This document shows, one piece after another, positions 22,391 through 32,594 of a stretch of DNA of 64,000 nucleotides. Position 1 is the stretch's first letter. The number at the start of each line of letters is the position of its first letter. The position numbers and the translations under genes were made by a program. The DNA is taken from positions 566,318 through 630,317 of the forward strand of contig CAXIPT010000015.1 in the NCBI GenBank assembly GCA_964030475.1. Direction: 5' to 3'. Source of the stretch: Tethya wilhelma (lineage: Eukaryota; Porifera; Demospongiae; Tethyida; Tethyidae). The notes under the pieces are model-generated. The model saw only the letters and a program-made list of their open reading frames with translations, ran no database searches and had not been told where the DNA came from.

Positions 22391-24514
22391 TGCGTGCGTG
22401 TGTGTGTATGTGTGCGTGTGTGTGTATGTGTGTGTGTGTGTGTGTGTGTTGGCCTCCAGGATAATAAGGGTTGTGGAATATGGTCAGTCACATGACTTTG
22501 ATTGCATGTAACACAGATATACCTATGTTGTTTCCCTGCTGCCCTTCACACACAGTTGTAAATAAATATTGTGTGTGTGTTGTATGTGGTCACCACTTTG
22601 ATTACATGCACCCTTGTCTTTCTCTAGCACCACCTTCCATCTCTCTCTCTAATCTCAATGCTGCCTTCAAGCATGTCCTTGAGTCAGATATTTTCCACCA
22701 TGTGTTAATAACACTGCTTGTCCCAAATAAAACAGAAGAGTATCTTTTGGATTGGAAAGAGCAGCAACACCCACATCTCACTCAGAAACAAACAACCATC
22801 CAGTTCTTCTATGATGCCTATGGTGCCTCTCTCTCATGGAGACTGATTGCATTCAAGATGTACATGTATGAGCATGAGAGAAAGAAAGAGAGCAAAGAAA
22901 GTGAGCACACTTATGAATCGATTTCAAAGATCCAAAGAAGTTTTGTCAAAGGTGAGTGTTAATTTGGAATCTTGCATTTTAGCATAAAACTACAAAATTT
23001 GTGCTTGTGAATTAGTCAAAGAACTATACAACAGGACTTGGTTGTTCAGTTTACTTTTGCATATTCATATTGTTTTGCTGTAATCATGAACTGCAAATAT
23101 AGACCTTAGGAAATTGTTCAGATTTAAAATTAATAATTATTAATTCTTATCATCCACACTATACTTATTACAAGTACAAAAAACATTGGAAATGTAATGA
23201 GACACAGGAATGGCTAAATCGTAAAAAGAACGCAAACAAGATGGAATGGCTGTTGAGTGTGTGCAGAATTCTTCCTGTATGGGCTGCATTTAACAATCTC
23301 CTTATTGAGTCTCTTATTTTGCCCACAGGAAGAATTCCTTACACACTCTTAACAGCCATTCCATCTTGTTTGCGTTCTTTTTACGATTTAGCCATTCCTG
23401 TGTCTCATTACATTTCCAATGTTTTTTGTACTTGTTTGTTCTCATTTTTCCATAATTCTACAAATCACAATTGAGTTGGTGTGTGTAGCTAGCTACTAAG
23501 CTAGTAGTCTGGCAAGCCAGCTAGACTGTGGCCGGGCTGCTCAGTAAGTTGTGTACTGAGCCTGCTTGATACTGAAGTGTAACACACATCTCAGTCATTT
23601 GCATGATTTGGAGGCAGGAGCTGTATCATAAGATTTACTTGCCTTTCTATATGTTATGATAATCAAAGTCCTGATTCATTTCTTAAGAAGAGCAAGAGCA
23701 TCCAGGTATCACAAAATAGTTCCAGGCAACTTGCATTTGAATTCCAAATAACGCACACTTTTGTGTGTGGAAAGGGTCGTCAATTCGAATTTTCTAGAAG
23801 CTAATGAATTATGCATGAGTGTAGAAATTAATGGCGGCCATATGGAGGAGGCGCTTTTCGCCTTGTATCTAGCTACTCAATGAGAGGCGCTAAAAACCGA
23901 TGGCAAAAGCGACTGTCCCGGAAGAAACCAAGTTCATTCGTTCAAGAATCAGCTTCTAAAAGTGAATAGTCTCTGAGAAAACTCGAGCCAAAGTAGAAGA
24001 AGAAGAAGAAGAAGAAGAAGAAGAAGAAGAAGAAGAAGAAGAAGAAGAAGAAGAAGAAGAAGAAGAAGAAGAAGAAGAAGAAGAAGAAGAAGAAGAAGAA
24101 GAAGAAGAAGAAGAAGAAGAAGAAGAAGAAGAAGAAGAAGAAGAAGAATAAGAAGAAGATGGAGAAATTTGGAGGTTTGGCATGTTTGTGTTTGTTACTT
24201 TAGCGATGGTTTTAGGCCATGTTTTTGGGCTCATTAGAAAGAGAAAGAGCTAAATAGTAGCTTAAGAAGCCTTTTAGTGCTAAGCGCTCAGTTTTTGCAG
24301 AGTTATTCGCGTGAATATTTGTATTGCGCTAATGGGCCATCCGTGCCATTCCTGTGTACCCAGTACTACCGTACTGGGAATAGGACCTAATCTTGAGGAT
24401 CTCTGTGTGCAGATTGTCTCCAATTCAATGTCAACACTGGAAGATGTTCAGTTGCTTCCTTTACCAAGAAGAAATAAAGTGCTGGTGGAGTTAGCTATGA
24501 TTGACTGTTTATGA
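18024..24514 (+). CDS. Multi-DEATH-like-domain protein, 674 residues
   Basis: Ten exons: 18024-18051, 18234-18530, 18855-19142, 19573-19618, 19703-19938, 20011-20118, 21204-21518, 22074-22325, 22628-22951 and 24384-24514 (2025 nt, 674 aa, in frame throughout). Nearly all introns are phase 1; only the one after 19618 is phase 2. The N-terminus MGNVEKKPL fits an N-myristoylation signal (Gly2, basic residues after), pointing to a membrane-attached cytosolic protein. Six alpha-helical units share a DEATH-like core with the signature W....P.ASW..L...[22 protein letters not shown] (exon 2), [17 protein letters not shown] (exon 3), [17 protein letters not shown] (exons 4-5), [21 protein letters not shown] (exon 7), [17 protein letters not shown] (exon 8) and [19 protein letters not shown] (exon 9). 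Exon 6 is a Gly/Ser/Thr/Pro linker. No enzyme domain is present, so it looks like a scaffold of innate-immune or apoptotic type; partners unknown. The exon 10 acceptor is altered by a transposon insertion. Confidence 0.82.
18112..18188. repeat. (TG)n microsatellite, ~76 bases
   Basis: Pure TG tract in intron 1 of the DEATH gene. Another lies after exon 3 (19391-19420) and a longer one after exon 8 (22323-22450). Confidence 0.97.
18633..18813. mobile_element. AT-rich MITE in intron 2 of the DEATH gene
   Basis: AGCAGGAAATTTTC at the left answers GAAAATTTCCTGATC at the right; the interior is rich in AAATTTTT / AAAAATTT complementarity. Same general type as 5025-5215. Confidence 0.5.
20870..21113. 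mobile_element. MITE in intron 6 of the DEATH gene
   Basis: AAGTCCATCTGGTTTGAGAA and its near-perfect inverse (TTCTTAAACCAGATGGACTT) bound a 244-base non-coding stretch. Confidence 0.65.
22323..22450. repeat. (TG)n/(TGCG)n microsatellite, ~128 bases
   Basis: The TG tract with a central TGCG run begins at the splice donor of exon 8 (AAATG|GTGTGTG), so the donor itself is part of the repeat. Confidence 0.95.
23166..24381 (+). mobile_element. Foldback family FB, long copy in intron 9
   Basis: Begins with a foldback of about 250 bases: ACATTGGAAATGTAATGAGA...AGGAATGGCTAAATCG, inverted at about 23370-23425. A unique body follows, with the end GTACCCAGTACTACCGTACTGGGAA; CCCAGTAC..GTACTGGG is a terminal hairpin. 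Comparison with copy A (6990-7001) shows it inserted about 12 bases before exon 10. It contains a large (GAA)n expansion. Other copies: 31100-31810, 42472-43465, 52915-53155, 54535-55241, 56865-57610. Confidence 0.8.
23995..24159 (+). repeat. (GAA)n expansion, ~50 units
   Basis: About 165 bases of nearly pure GAA/TTC inside the FB element in intron 9. The same spot in other FB copies holds only a few units (31712-31730, 42697-42720, 54985-55000), so the expansion is specific to this copy. GAA.TTC tracts of this length can form triplex structures. Confidence 0.97.
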
Positions 24515-24807
24515 GGTAGCAATATTTATCTTTTAAACTCTATAACAAGTCATAATATATAAATAGAACAGCCTTATTTGGTTTCCATTGTTACCATGAT
24601 AGCTATATATATATATATAGATCAGATCACTATAATAAAATTATTTTTAAATTTTAATTTACCATTTTTAAGTATACGTGTATGGTCAACCTTAATTCAC
24701 ACATCGATCATTATGATGCATAGTTAGTATAGATGTAGTAACAATTAATTATAATGTTCATTGTTTGAAATTAATGTAAACAATAGCCAATATTGCACAA
24801 CACGTGA

Positions 24808-25592
24808 TTAGCCCATTGTTATCAAGGTTGTAAGTAGAGTTACCAAAAGACTCAGCATTATTATAAATTGTGGCTGGATATTGACCTGGCCGTTCACCAA
24901 TTCCTCTCTGACAGTTTGAATGTTAACTTTGTTCAGGGGAACTGGTGAAGTGTGGTTTGTCCTGGTGTAGCGAAAGATTATAGCGTATCCTTCATCAGCT
25001 ATGACATAGCTGGAAACACCAACAGGCTCTGTTTCATTGCCACTGGGATCACGAACGTAAAACAGCCAAAAACAGTTCTTTTCCAGGTCTAAGAAGATCT
25101 TATTGATTGCAATGATGTAGTAGCCCAAGTCAGAGCCATAATACGTTGCTGTGAATTGAAGCTTTTCATCCTGAGTGACAGCTTCTTCCATTACAGTCAA
25201 AGCCGCACTCCCTATGGGAACTTTGACTGTTATTTCAGGGATGTTGGGAGCAGTAGAGCAGAATTCATCATTAAATTCAACACTATATTGAACACTAATA
25301 TCAACTTTAGGACCGGCATGTACATTGTACATAGGATGGACTCCCTACAATGTCGTAAGAGTGGTAAATAATTGTATTATTTTTGTAGCAATCATGCATA
25401 AAATTTATCAAAGGTAAAACTAATGTACAATTGTCACAATATAATTATAATACATGACAGTGAAAACTGTATTCAAAATGGACAGAGACAAAAATTAAAC
25501 ATATAATATAATTATACCTCCTTACTAGTCCCGGTTGCAGCAAATATTAGTAGACTAGATACTAAACCTTGTACAAAGTACAGAGATATCAT
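24808..25592 (-). CDS. Surface-anchored DUF4430 protein, copy B
   Basis: Exons 25518-25592 (signal peptide MISLYFVQGLVSSLLIFAAT) and 24808-25344, phase-0 intron, about 203 residues. The same domain and C-terminal hydrophobic tail as the 7.4-8.2 kb paralogue, at about 95% identity in the main exon. Differences cluster in the N-terminal strand and in the stalk (TAPVHL versus TSPVPL). The stop lies about 290 bases from the DEATH gene stop at 24514, in convergent orientation, as in the other module copies. It is intact, so probably still functional. Role unknown. Confidence 0.8.
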
Positions 25593-25957
25593 ATTGAGTA
25601 ATCTTCACGATTTGTTCAAAATGGCTATACTGTTTCAAAGCGCATGCATGCATCCCATACGTATTTTAGCCTCGTTCCCAGGCCCAAGACCAGACCAGAC
25701 TCTGGCCCAAGACGTACGTTCATACGTGCGCACGCGCGCGCGCCGGTTTATTAATGACGTCATAACCATACGGGGAGCGTACGGGGCCGGCCAGGCGATC
25801 AGCCAGACTATTGCTTACACACCAACAGGAGGTGCAAAAGACGAAAGTTGATTACAGACAACACACAATTAATGACAAGCATTACAACAATACTAGACAG
25901 ATGCAAGGCATCAATGGGGTGAGCCTGAGCGCATAGAGCTTGTAAGACCACACAAGG

Positions 25958-26257
25958 GGTGGTCACGACCATCATGCAACCATACCTGCTATACTAACAC
26001 CCACGACCGGGATACGATCAAGGGGTCAAAGCAACAAAAATTGGCCCCATCAAGGGTCAAGAAAGCTCAACTGCTCACTTTCGATCAATGGTCAAAGCTG
26101 CAAATAGCATGTTTGAGTGGGTCAAATCATGATCAAAGCCTTCCAAGTGGTGAAATCAAGGGTCAAGGCCTAAAAATTGGACAGATCAAATTTTGATCCC
26201 GGTCATCATGGGTGACTCATGGGTGTTAGTACAGCGGGTATGGCTGTGACCACCCCT
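25958..26257. mobile_element. MITE with AGGGGTGGTCAC termini and internal GATCAAGGGTCAA repeats
   Basis: AGGGGTGGTCAC..ACCATACC.GCT..ACTAACACCCA at the left is matched by TGGGTGTTAGTACAGCGGG...GTGACCACCCCT at the right. The inside repeats GATCAAGGGTCAAAGC-like units at least five times. Confidence 0.75.
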
Positions 26258-26363
26258 CGCCACAGCACTGGAAGGCAGATAGTAGAAATTAGCTAGAAAT
26301 TTCTGGGCAAAACCTAAAAGTAGTTTCTAATTTGACGATCTGATTAGTTTGATTTTGACAAGT

Positions 26364-26544
26364 CAGTGCTTAGCGTCGTCCACAGGCCCAAGCACTTACT
26401 TGATATATTTCCAAAAGAAAGGAGTGAAATAGTAGCAGTAGCCAATCCAGGTAGGACTGTAGATCAATTTCTTTTTCACTACAAATACGTGCATGCGCAG
26501 TCAATAGACACTACTCTTTTTTGTTGGCCTGGGAACGAGGCTAG
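26364..26544. mobile_element. Short MITE of the CCTCGTCCCCAGGCCC family
   Basis: Left end TAGCGTCGTCCACAGGCCC, right end GGCCTGGGAACGAGGCTA, with the same AAGCACTTACTTGATATATT body as 16737-17084 but internally deleted. Confidence 0.75.
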
Positions 26545-27730
26545 TCAGTGTGTTTTGCTTTTTTTCACGACGATCCAGTGTGTGCAGTCTGCTAGCTGGA
26601 TTGTAGAGCGCTAAGCGAAGTTTATGCATCGACTCCGACTCTTTCTTGGGCAAGACGAGCGTCTCTTTCGGGAGTTGTTTCCCTCGGGTGTCGTCTGCAC
26701 CTTGAAAGTCTCTTTTCTTTGTCATCAGGCGTTTCCCTAGCTATGCGTTCTTTGTACAGTTCTCTTCGCCGTGCAAGGCATTTTCTTCATTATCTATCTG
26801 CAGCTGTCTATGATCGAAACTAAAAGACTTAGTAAATCATTGCACAATCGATTTCAATAATTATTAGAACACTGCGTTCGAATAATTTGAATATATGGAA
26901 AGTGTCCACCGTGTACAAGCAAGCAGAAATTTTGTTTACAAGACTATGTGGGGCTCACTCAGGCTCGCCCCAATTATTAAACTAACAAAAAGATATGTCC
27001 TAAAATTAAACTTCTCTCAAAACATTAGAGTCAACAAGCCTAATATCTGATTTTGCCATGGTATAGAATTTGAAATCGTAGTAGTTGCCACAACACTACG
27101 CCCAAAAGATCTAGAAGCAAGATCAGACCACTGCTCTTTCATTAGTTCTGTTATGAGATATGCAGTTTCCAAGTTATCATACTTAATGAAGTCAACATGA
27201 TGTAATAGTTAGATCACAGGCAAGATCTAGAGGAAGCTTGAGAGCAAGGGGTTGGCCTAAAAGGAGAAATGGAAATGTGGAAATGAAAAATGGAATAAGG
27301 AAATGGGGAAATCATTCCATGGCCATGTAGCTACACTCTGATCTGTCATTTTGTTCCTTTAGTCTTTGTCAATACTATTGAAGTATTTCCAAAAGTCATC
27401 ATGAACAAAGGTTATCACTCAGTATGCAAAAGCATGTAGTTAGGGTATCTATGACAGACTGATCATCCCACTGAGCATTCTTTGCCACTCTCACCGATAG
27501 CTATGTAGCCTAGAGGAACTTAGGCTTACTTGATTTTGAAGACAGTCACACCGTCTGGCCTGTGAGGCTATAGCGATGCAGATTAGAAAGACAGTCTGAC
27601 TTGTCAATTTACTCAAGCTCTAGGACATTCTAATTATATTAGAGGTGGTGTACAGCAAGGAACTAGGCAAGCACAAATTCTCTACGTCTAACCTTTGCAT
27701 CTTGTGTCAGACACTCAGTGAGCTCATAAT
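26545..27730. other. No gene recognised
   Basis: About 1.2 kb with only short incidental frames, no splice-bounded coding exon and no clear repeat ends. It may hold promoter or unrecognised TE sequence. Confidence 0.4.
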
Positions 27731-27809
27731 AATTAACCCTTGGTGCGCATGCGCACCTAGGGTTACAGTAGTCGTTTTGTCTGTGTGTGTGTGTGTGTGT
27801 GTGTCTGTG

Positions 27810-28172
27810 CAGTGGCATAGCCAGGGGGGTGCTTTGGGTGCTCGAGCACCCCCTTTGCCGCTGACCGGAAGCGCAAAAATATTTAACAATTAGATTTATT
27901 AACAAGTAATTAAGCCTTTAGAATCACTTTTTTTTTACTTGTTTGTTGTTAGAAGCTATTTTCCAAGCTCATTTGTGTCTAAGCTCTTGATAAACAAACT
28001 TCAGAACCGTTTAATTCACGCTAGGTTGATCGAAAGCGCTCAGCAGTTTGCTTTCAGCAATAGTTCAAAGGTCACGGTATCGACCATGTGATCAAAAAGT
28101 GGGCGTGGCACCCCAAAATTTCCGGTGCGCTGCACGCACACCCTCTTACTCTAAATCCTGGCTACGCTCCTG
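27810..28172 (+). mobile_element. MITE with GTGGC(A/G)TAGCCAGGGGGGTGCT ends
   Basis: Left end AGTGGCATAGCCAGGGGGG; right end CCTGGCTACGCTCCTGG is its approximate inverse. A second copy lies at 52405-52755. An R1 fragment and (TG)n tract directly precede it (27735-27804). Confidence 0.75.
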
Positions 28173-28194
28173 GTGTGTGTGTGTGTTCCAACTA

Positions 28195-28700
28195 TATCTC
28201 AAGAACAACAGTCAAAATTTGCGCTACATGTTTGTTCTAAGAGATGGGAGGAAAACTAACATTCCAAGTCAAGCTAAACAAAGATTGTTCCTACAACTGA
28301 GCTTTCTTTTAACATTATTAAGGGTGTGTACAATCTGCCACCAACCTCACAACATCTCCTTGAACTTCCAGTCTACCACCACTAATAATCTATTCCAGAT
28401 CTTATAGCCATACACTGAAGGTTCCATTTGCTAGAACCAATTCATTCCTCAACTCCTTCTTTTGTGAAACGTTACGCCACTGGAACACACTTCCATCACA
28501 TGTTGTAGACTGTCAAGATGCTGATCATTGTAAGAGTAAATTAGCTATTTACTTCATGGACATGCACTAACTTTTATTCGTTAATGTAATGTAGTACTTA
28601 TAGTATAATATTTTTTGTTTTAACCTAGTACTCTAGGGTTTGCACTTGTATTAGCTTTGAGCTATTTGTAAATCCCTGCACTATATGCAAAATTATTATA
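28195..28700 (+). mobile_element. LINE 3' end (ORF2 C-terminus, simple tail)
   Basis: Frames here contain VPFARTNSFLNSFFCETLRH followed by WNTLPSHVVDCQD, the common C-terminal block of Jockey/CR1/RTE-type ORF2 proteins. It is followed by a 3' UTR (CTTGTATTAGC...ATTATTATAAATAAAAAAA) ending in an A-rich tail. It is 5'-truncated and frame-broken, as expected of target-primed reverse transcription. Confidence 0.7.
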
Positions 28701-28852
28701 AATAAAAAAAAATAGTTCCAGTCTTCAAAAGCCGCATGCCAAGGTAAAATAATCAATTTTAGTTCCTGAGATATGAAGCTTTTCAGCCACTACAAGCGCT
28801 AAGCTTCTAGGCAACACCCATAAGGCCAACAGTTGAAATTTTGGAGGGCGAG

Positions 28853-28925
28853 CATGAGGGGTGAGCCTGAGCGAGTCATATAGCATAAATATTGGAGGGA
28901 GAGCCTGAGCGAGTTATATAGCATA
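28853..28925 (+). repeat. Two-unit tandem repeat
   Basis: GAGCCTGAGCGAGT.ATATAGCATA occurs twice, about 48 bases apart. Confidence 0.7.
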
Positions 28926-28929
28926 GATA

Positions 28930-30170
28930 GCAGAGTCAGTATATGGCCTGGCCATGGCTAGCTTTTGTTTCTTGGCATTTCGGCAGAAAGTGAGTGCAAA
29001 AGGCCTAGGCACTACTCCAAGTAGCAAGATTGTGCTATAGTGTGTACCCACTACTACCCAGTGAATGTTGTGGCAATAACTACAATAGTGCTGTGAAGAT
29101 AGCCAACATCAAGGAACAACTTGAATTAATTCAATATAATATTGTTAACTTTCATTGCATTATTTCATGAATGATAAATGTACAAACACATAAACACAGC
29201 AATGGATAACATTAACACCATACGACTAATTATGTATAATTCTTACAGCACATACAATCATACCAAGAACTCAGAATTTTACATGCATATCATGCACCAA
29301 GGGTTATGCACCTTGGTGCCTTCATTTTCAATATTCAGTAATTGAGCTAAGCATGCAAAGTCTCACTGAGGTGTCTTGACTTTAATATTATATGTCAAGG
29401 TGATTTGAAATTTGCTTTAGGAAACAAACTGTGCAGATGAGACATGGTATTGGTCTAAACCTATTGTTGGGTCCAGCAGAGAGGGCAAAAAGGGTAGCTG
29501 CAACCTGCATGCCAAACTAAAACATTTGGAAAGGAGATCCCTCCAGTATCAATGCTTTCTATGGCTTTGGTAGTAGGGTACTGTGCTTCATTTAGAATGA
29601 CTATCATTGCTATCAACATATTTTTTGATCACTAAGCGATCATCAGCTCATTTCAATAAATTTGGACTCTTAATTTTTTCACAACTCAGCACTACTTGTT
29701 TGACACCTAGCTAGCACTCTATACTCTTTGTTGCAGTAGACTATTATCAAAATTGGGTGCCTGTCATAAGGTTTGTAACTAAGAGAAATGTACTATCCCT
29801 GCCAGAAAATTTTTGGCAGTTTGAGTGCACCCTTGTTATTTCTGTATGCACATTTTGAATGTACATATACATACACAAATGTATGCTTATGTATGAAGCA
29901 TACTAATGTTTACTGCTAGTATTATAGGCAAGGTTTGCTGGCATTGAAGAAAGGAATTATAGGCACAAAAAAAGCATTGTTTATCTGGGCCTATTGGCTT
30001 TACCTATTATTCCATTTATTTCTTACATAAATTCAACCTTACGATAATAGAAATTGAGTAAAAATACATGAAGACAAACAATTATATACAGTAAAAACAT
30101 GTACAACATTATAATAACTCAAAGACAGTTGCTGCATGACTCTCACAGTTAGACAACACCTCAGTAACCC
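28930..30170. other. No gene recognised
   Basis: AT-rich sequence without supportable exons. A fragment of the R1 3' end (TATGCACCTTGGTGCCTTCATT) is visible at 29304-29326. Confidence 0.4.
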
Positions 30171-30174
30171 ATAC

Positions 30175-30471
30175 TCAGTGGTCTGTTGTTACATTCACCT
30201 GGAAACTCTTTGACTCTAACACTTGCCGACATGTTCTTTGGTTCACCTGCCAGTGGCATGGATTACCTCTGCTTTTCTTGGCACTAATTGGTGGATTAGA
30301 TCGAACAGCACGTTTCCTTGCTAGTTGTGATAGTTCTGGAGATTTCAGGACATCCAAAAGGGGCCGTACTTGGCGAGATTTTTCTCTCTCAGACTCTTCT
30401 TCACTTGAACTAGCAGTTTCAAGAGACAAAACACTACTGCTATCAACTCTATCAGTAGAACTCGTAGCCAT
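30175..30471 (-). CDS. Hypothetical 98-residue ORF, possibly a transposon-associated protein N-terminus
   Basis: Starts MATSSTDRVDSSSVLSLETA, then an acidic SSEEESEREKSR run, then LSQLARKRAVRSNPP followed by a Lys/Arg patch. The LARKRxVRxNPP block resembles the N-terminal segment seen before BED-type fingers in some metazoan hAT-derived proteins, but that is from memory and weak. The frame closes after VNVTTDH with no finger, so it is either truncated or unrelated. No paralogue in the window. Confidence 0.3.
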   Translation of the reverse strand: MATSSTDRVDSSSVLSLETASSSEEESEREKSRQVRPLLDVLKSPELSQLARKRAVRSNPPISAKKSRGNPCHWQVNQRTCRQVLESKSFQVNVTTDH

Positions 30472-31099
30472 ATTTGGCCATGATCAGCTGATATTGATCC
30501 ACGTGGCCTTGCACGTGGTTGACCACATCCACATTCCACAATAATTATACCACAAACTTGGCTATGCGGATCTTATGTGGGAAGTGGTCAGCTCTTGATT
30601 AAAAGTTCAGCCTATAATTCTCAAATATTGCTCAATGCTTTTGGGCACCTATAAAGATCCAAAAAATGCCAGCATTATTTATGTGGGCTTACTAGCCAAG
30701 CACACCTAGTAATAATTGCATGGGCAGTGAAAGGTAACCATGCATGCTTGCACTGCTTCTTTTTTACAATTTGGCCAGCTCAGCAATGCAATTTTCCTCG
30801 TTACATGACGTCACAGACGACCCTTTCCGACTTCTGCCACCTTTGCAATCAGCTGGCAAAGAGACTCATTATCTGGCTAGCCGCTGTGTTTCAAGTACAT
30901 GCAGCGACAGAGAAGCAGACTCTTAGAAGTGAATGTTCTTCCATTCATAACCAGAAAAAGTGGCATTTGAGCTCAAAGTCACATCACTCTCCCGTAACAC
31001 ACCAACACACAGACACATAAAACTTTGCTTATAATATTATATGGTATAATCAAGTTTCCATGAAATTTTTACAAGCTGAACGTTCGCTTCTAAGACTCT

Positions 31100-31810
31100 G
31101 ATTTGGCCATTCCTATGTTCTCATTACATTTCTAATGTTTTTTCTACATGTTATTATTGGTGTTGATGGCAAACAAGATAGGAATGGTGGTCAGATTGAG
31201 AGACGAGTTCATTGTGTGAGTCGCAAGTATGTTCATATCCCTAGCTCAATGAAATAGTAGACACAGGAATGAACTCGATCTTGTCTCAATCTGACCACAA
31301 TTCCTATCTTGTTTGCTTACTTTTTACGACTCTGATTTGGCCCGGCATTCCTATGTTCTCATTACATTTCTAATGTTTTTTCCTTTTATTTTTAGCAAAT
31401 TCTCTATAGCTTTAGTGGAGTTTTGTATCCAGTACATGCAGTAATAATGAAAATGCTGTCACGAAACATGATTTCTAAATAACGCACACTCATTATGTGG
31501 AATGGATTGTCAAGTATTGAGTAGCTAATGAATTATTCATGAGTATCGCTGCTATACGGAGAAGGTACTTTTCGGCTTACATCAATAGCGACTTACAAAT
31601 AACTGATACCAAAAGCGGTTGAAGACAAAGAAACCAAGCTTATTTGTTCAAGAATCAGCTTCTGAAAGTACTAGTGAGCGCTTTCAGAGAAAAATGTGCG
31701 CAAGATAGAAGAAGAAGAAAAAGATAGAGAAAATTTGAGGTTTGGCATATTTTAGTTTGGTACTTTAGCGATGCATGGTTTTAGGCCATGTTTTTAGGCT
31801 TGTTAGAAAT
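31100..31810 (+). mobile_element. Foldback family FB, truncated copy
   Basis: Foldback arms TTGGCCATTCCTATGTTCTC.. / AACAAGATAGGAATGG at 31100-31385, followed by the FB body (GCGTTATTTAGA, CAAGAATCAGCTTCTGAAAG, GAAGAAGAAG, TTTAGCGATG, GGCCATGTTTTTAGG). Stops near GTTAGAAA; the terminal CCCAGTAC hairpin is missing. Confidence 0.75.
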
Positions 31811-31839
31811 CTACAACATCCTAAAAAATATCCTCAATT

Positions 31840-32215
31840 TCTAGCACAATCTCCTATCGAGTTCAAAGAAAATACCAGTGACACCAGATCATCAAATGGC
31901 CCCATTCTAAAGATTCCTTTTGCAGCTTTTATCACTCTATTGTGATACACCTAGAGTTCGGAACTCTCTTCGCCAATGCAGTTGCTGCAAATACTTAATA
32001 ACTCAATTCAAGGCTAGTCCAGCTTCATACTTTTTCTCTGACTCTGAATCCAACCTTTAGTAAACTGGTTGTTCTTTATCTTGCTCAAGTTTATTATTAT
32101 ATGTGTTATGTTGTGTTGCTATAATTTATGTAATAGGATTCACATTCTTGTATTAGCTATTTGTGAGTTCTTGCTATATGCGAATTATTATAAATAAAAA
32201 ATTAAAAAATAAATA
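31840..32215 (+). mobile_element. LINE 3' fragment with AATAAA-rich tail
   Basis: Ends TATATGCGAATTATTATAAATAAAAAATTAAAAAATAAAT, like the 28.2-28.7 kb LINE tail. The preceding frames keep only scraps of ORF2 (IPFAAFITLL). A third such tail is at about 48050-48140. Confidence 0.55.
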
Positions 32216-32594
32216 ATAATAAAAAAACTCTACTCTTTCAAGCCCACAGTCCTGAAGAGCAATCCTGACAATCGCAATTGAGAAGGGTTTGCAAATCACA
32301 ACAGCGGTGAAAAACATCTTTCCAAGATTGGTGTTGATGGACTTCACACACCTAATGCTCACACAAAGTTTCTGGTGAATCTGCAAATATGTTTGATGAG
32401 TGTATTATTAACTTTTAACTTCTGCCTGTTACAGTATCACATTGCGTATATAAGGTTAAGAGTATATTAGGGAGAGTACGATATTCACATTTGACACTCA
32501 CTTAACTTGCACAGAATGTGACCTCATTCAGTCAATATGCCTATGCAATACTGTATGTATGTTTTTGCATACTCTCCCTAATACACTCTTGATA

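Noticed and set aside
22048..22491. 147-residue minus-strand ORF full of THTHTH
   Set aside because: Antisense of DEATH exon 8 and the (TG)n repeat.
23956..24234. Poly-serine ORF on the minus strand
   Set aside because: Translation of the (TTC)n strand of the GAA expansion, within a transposon.
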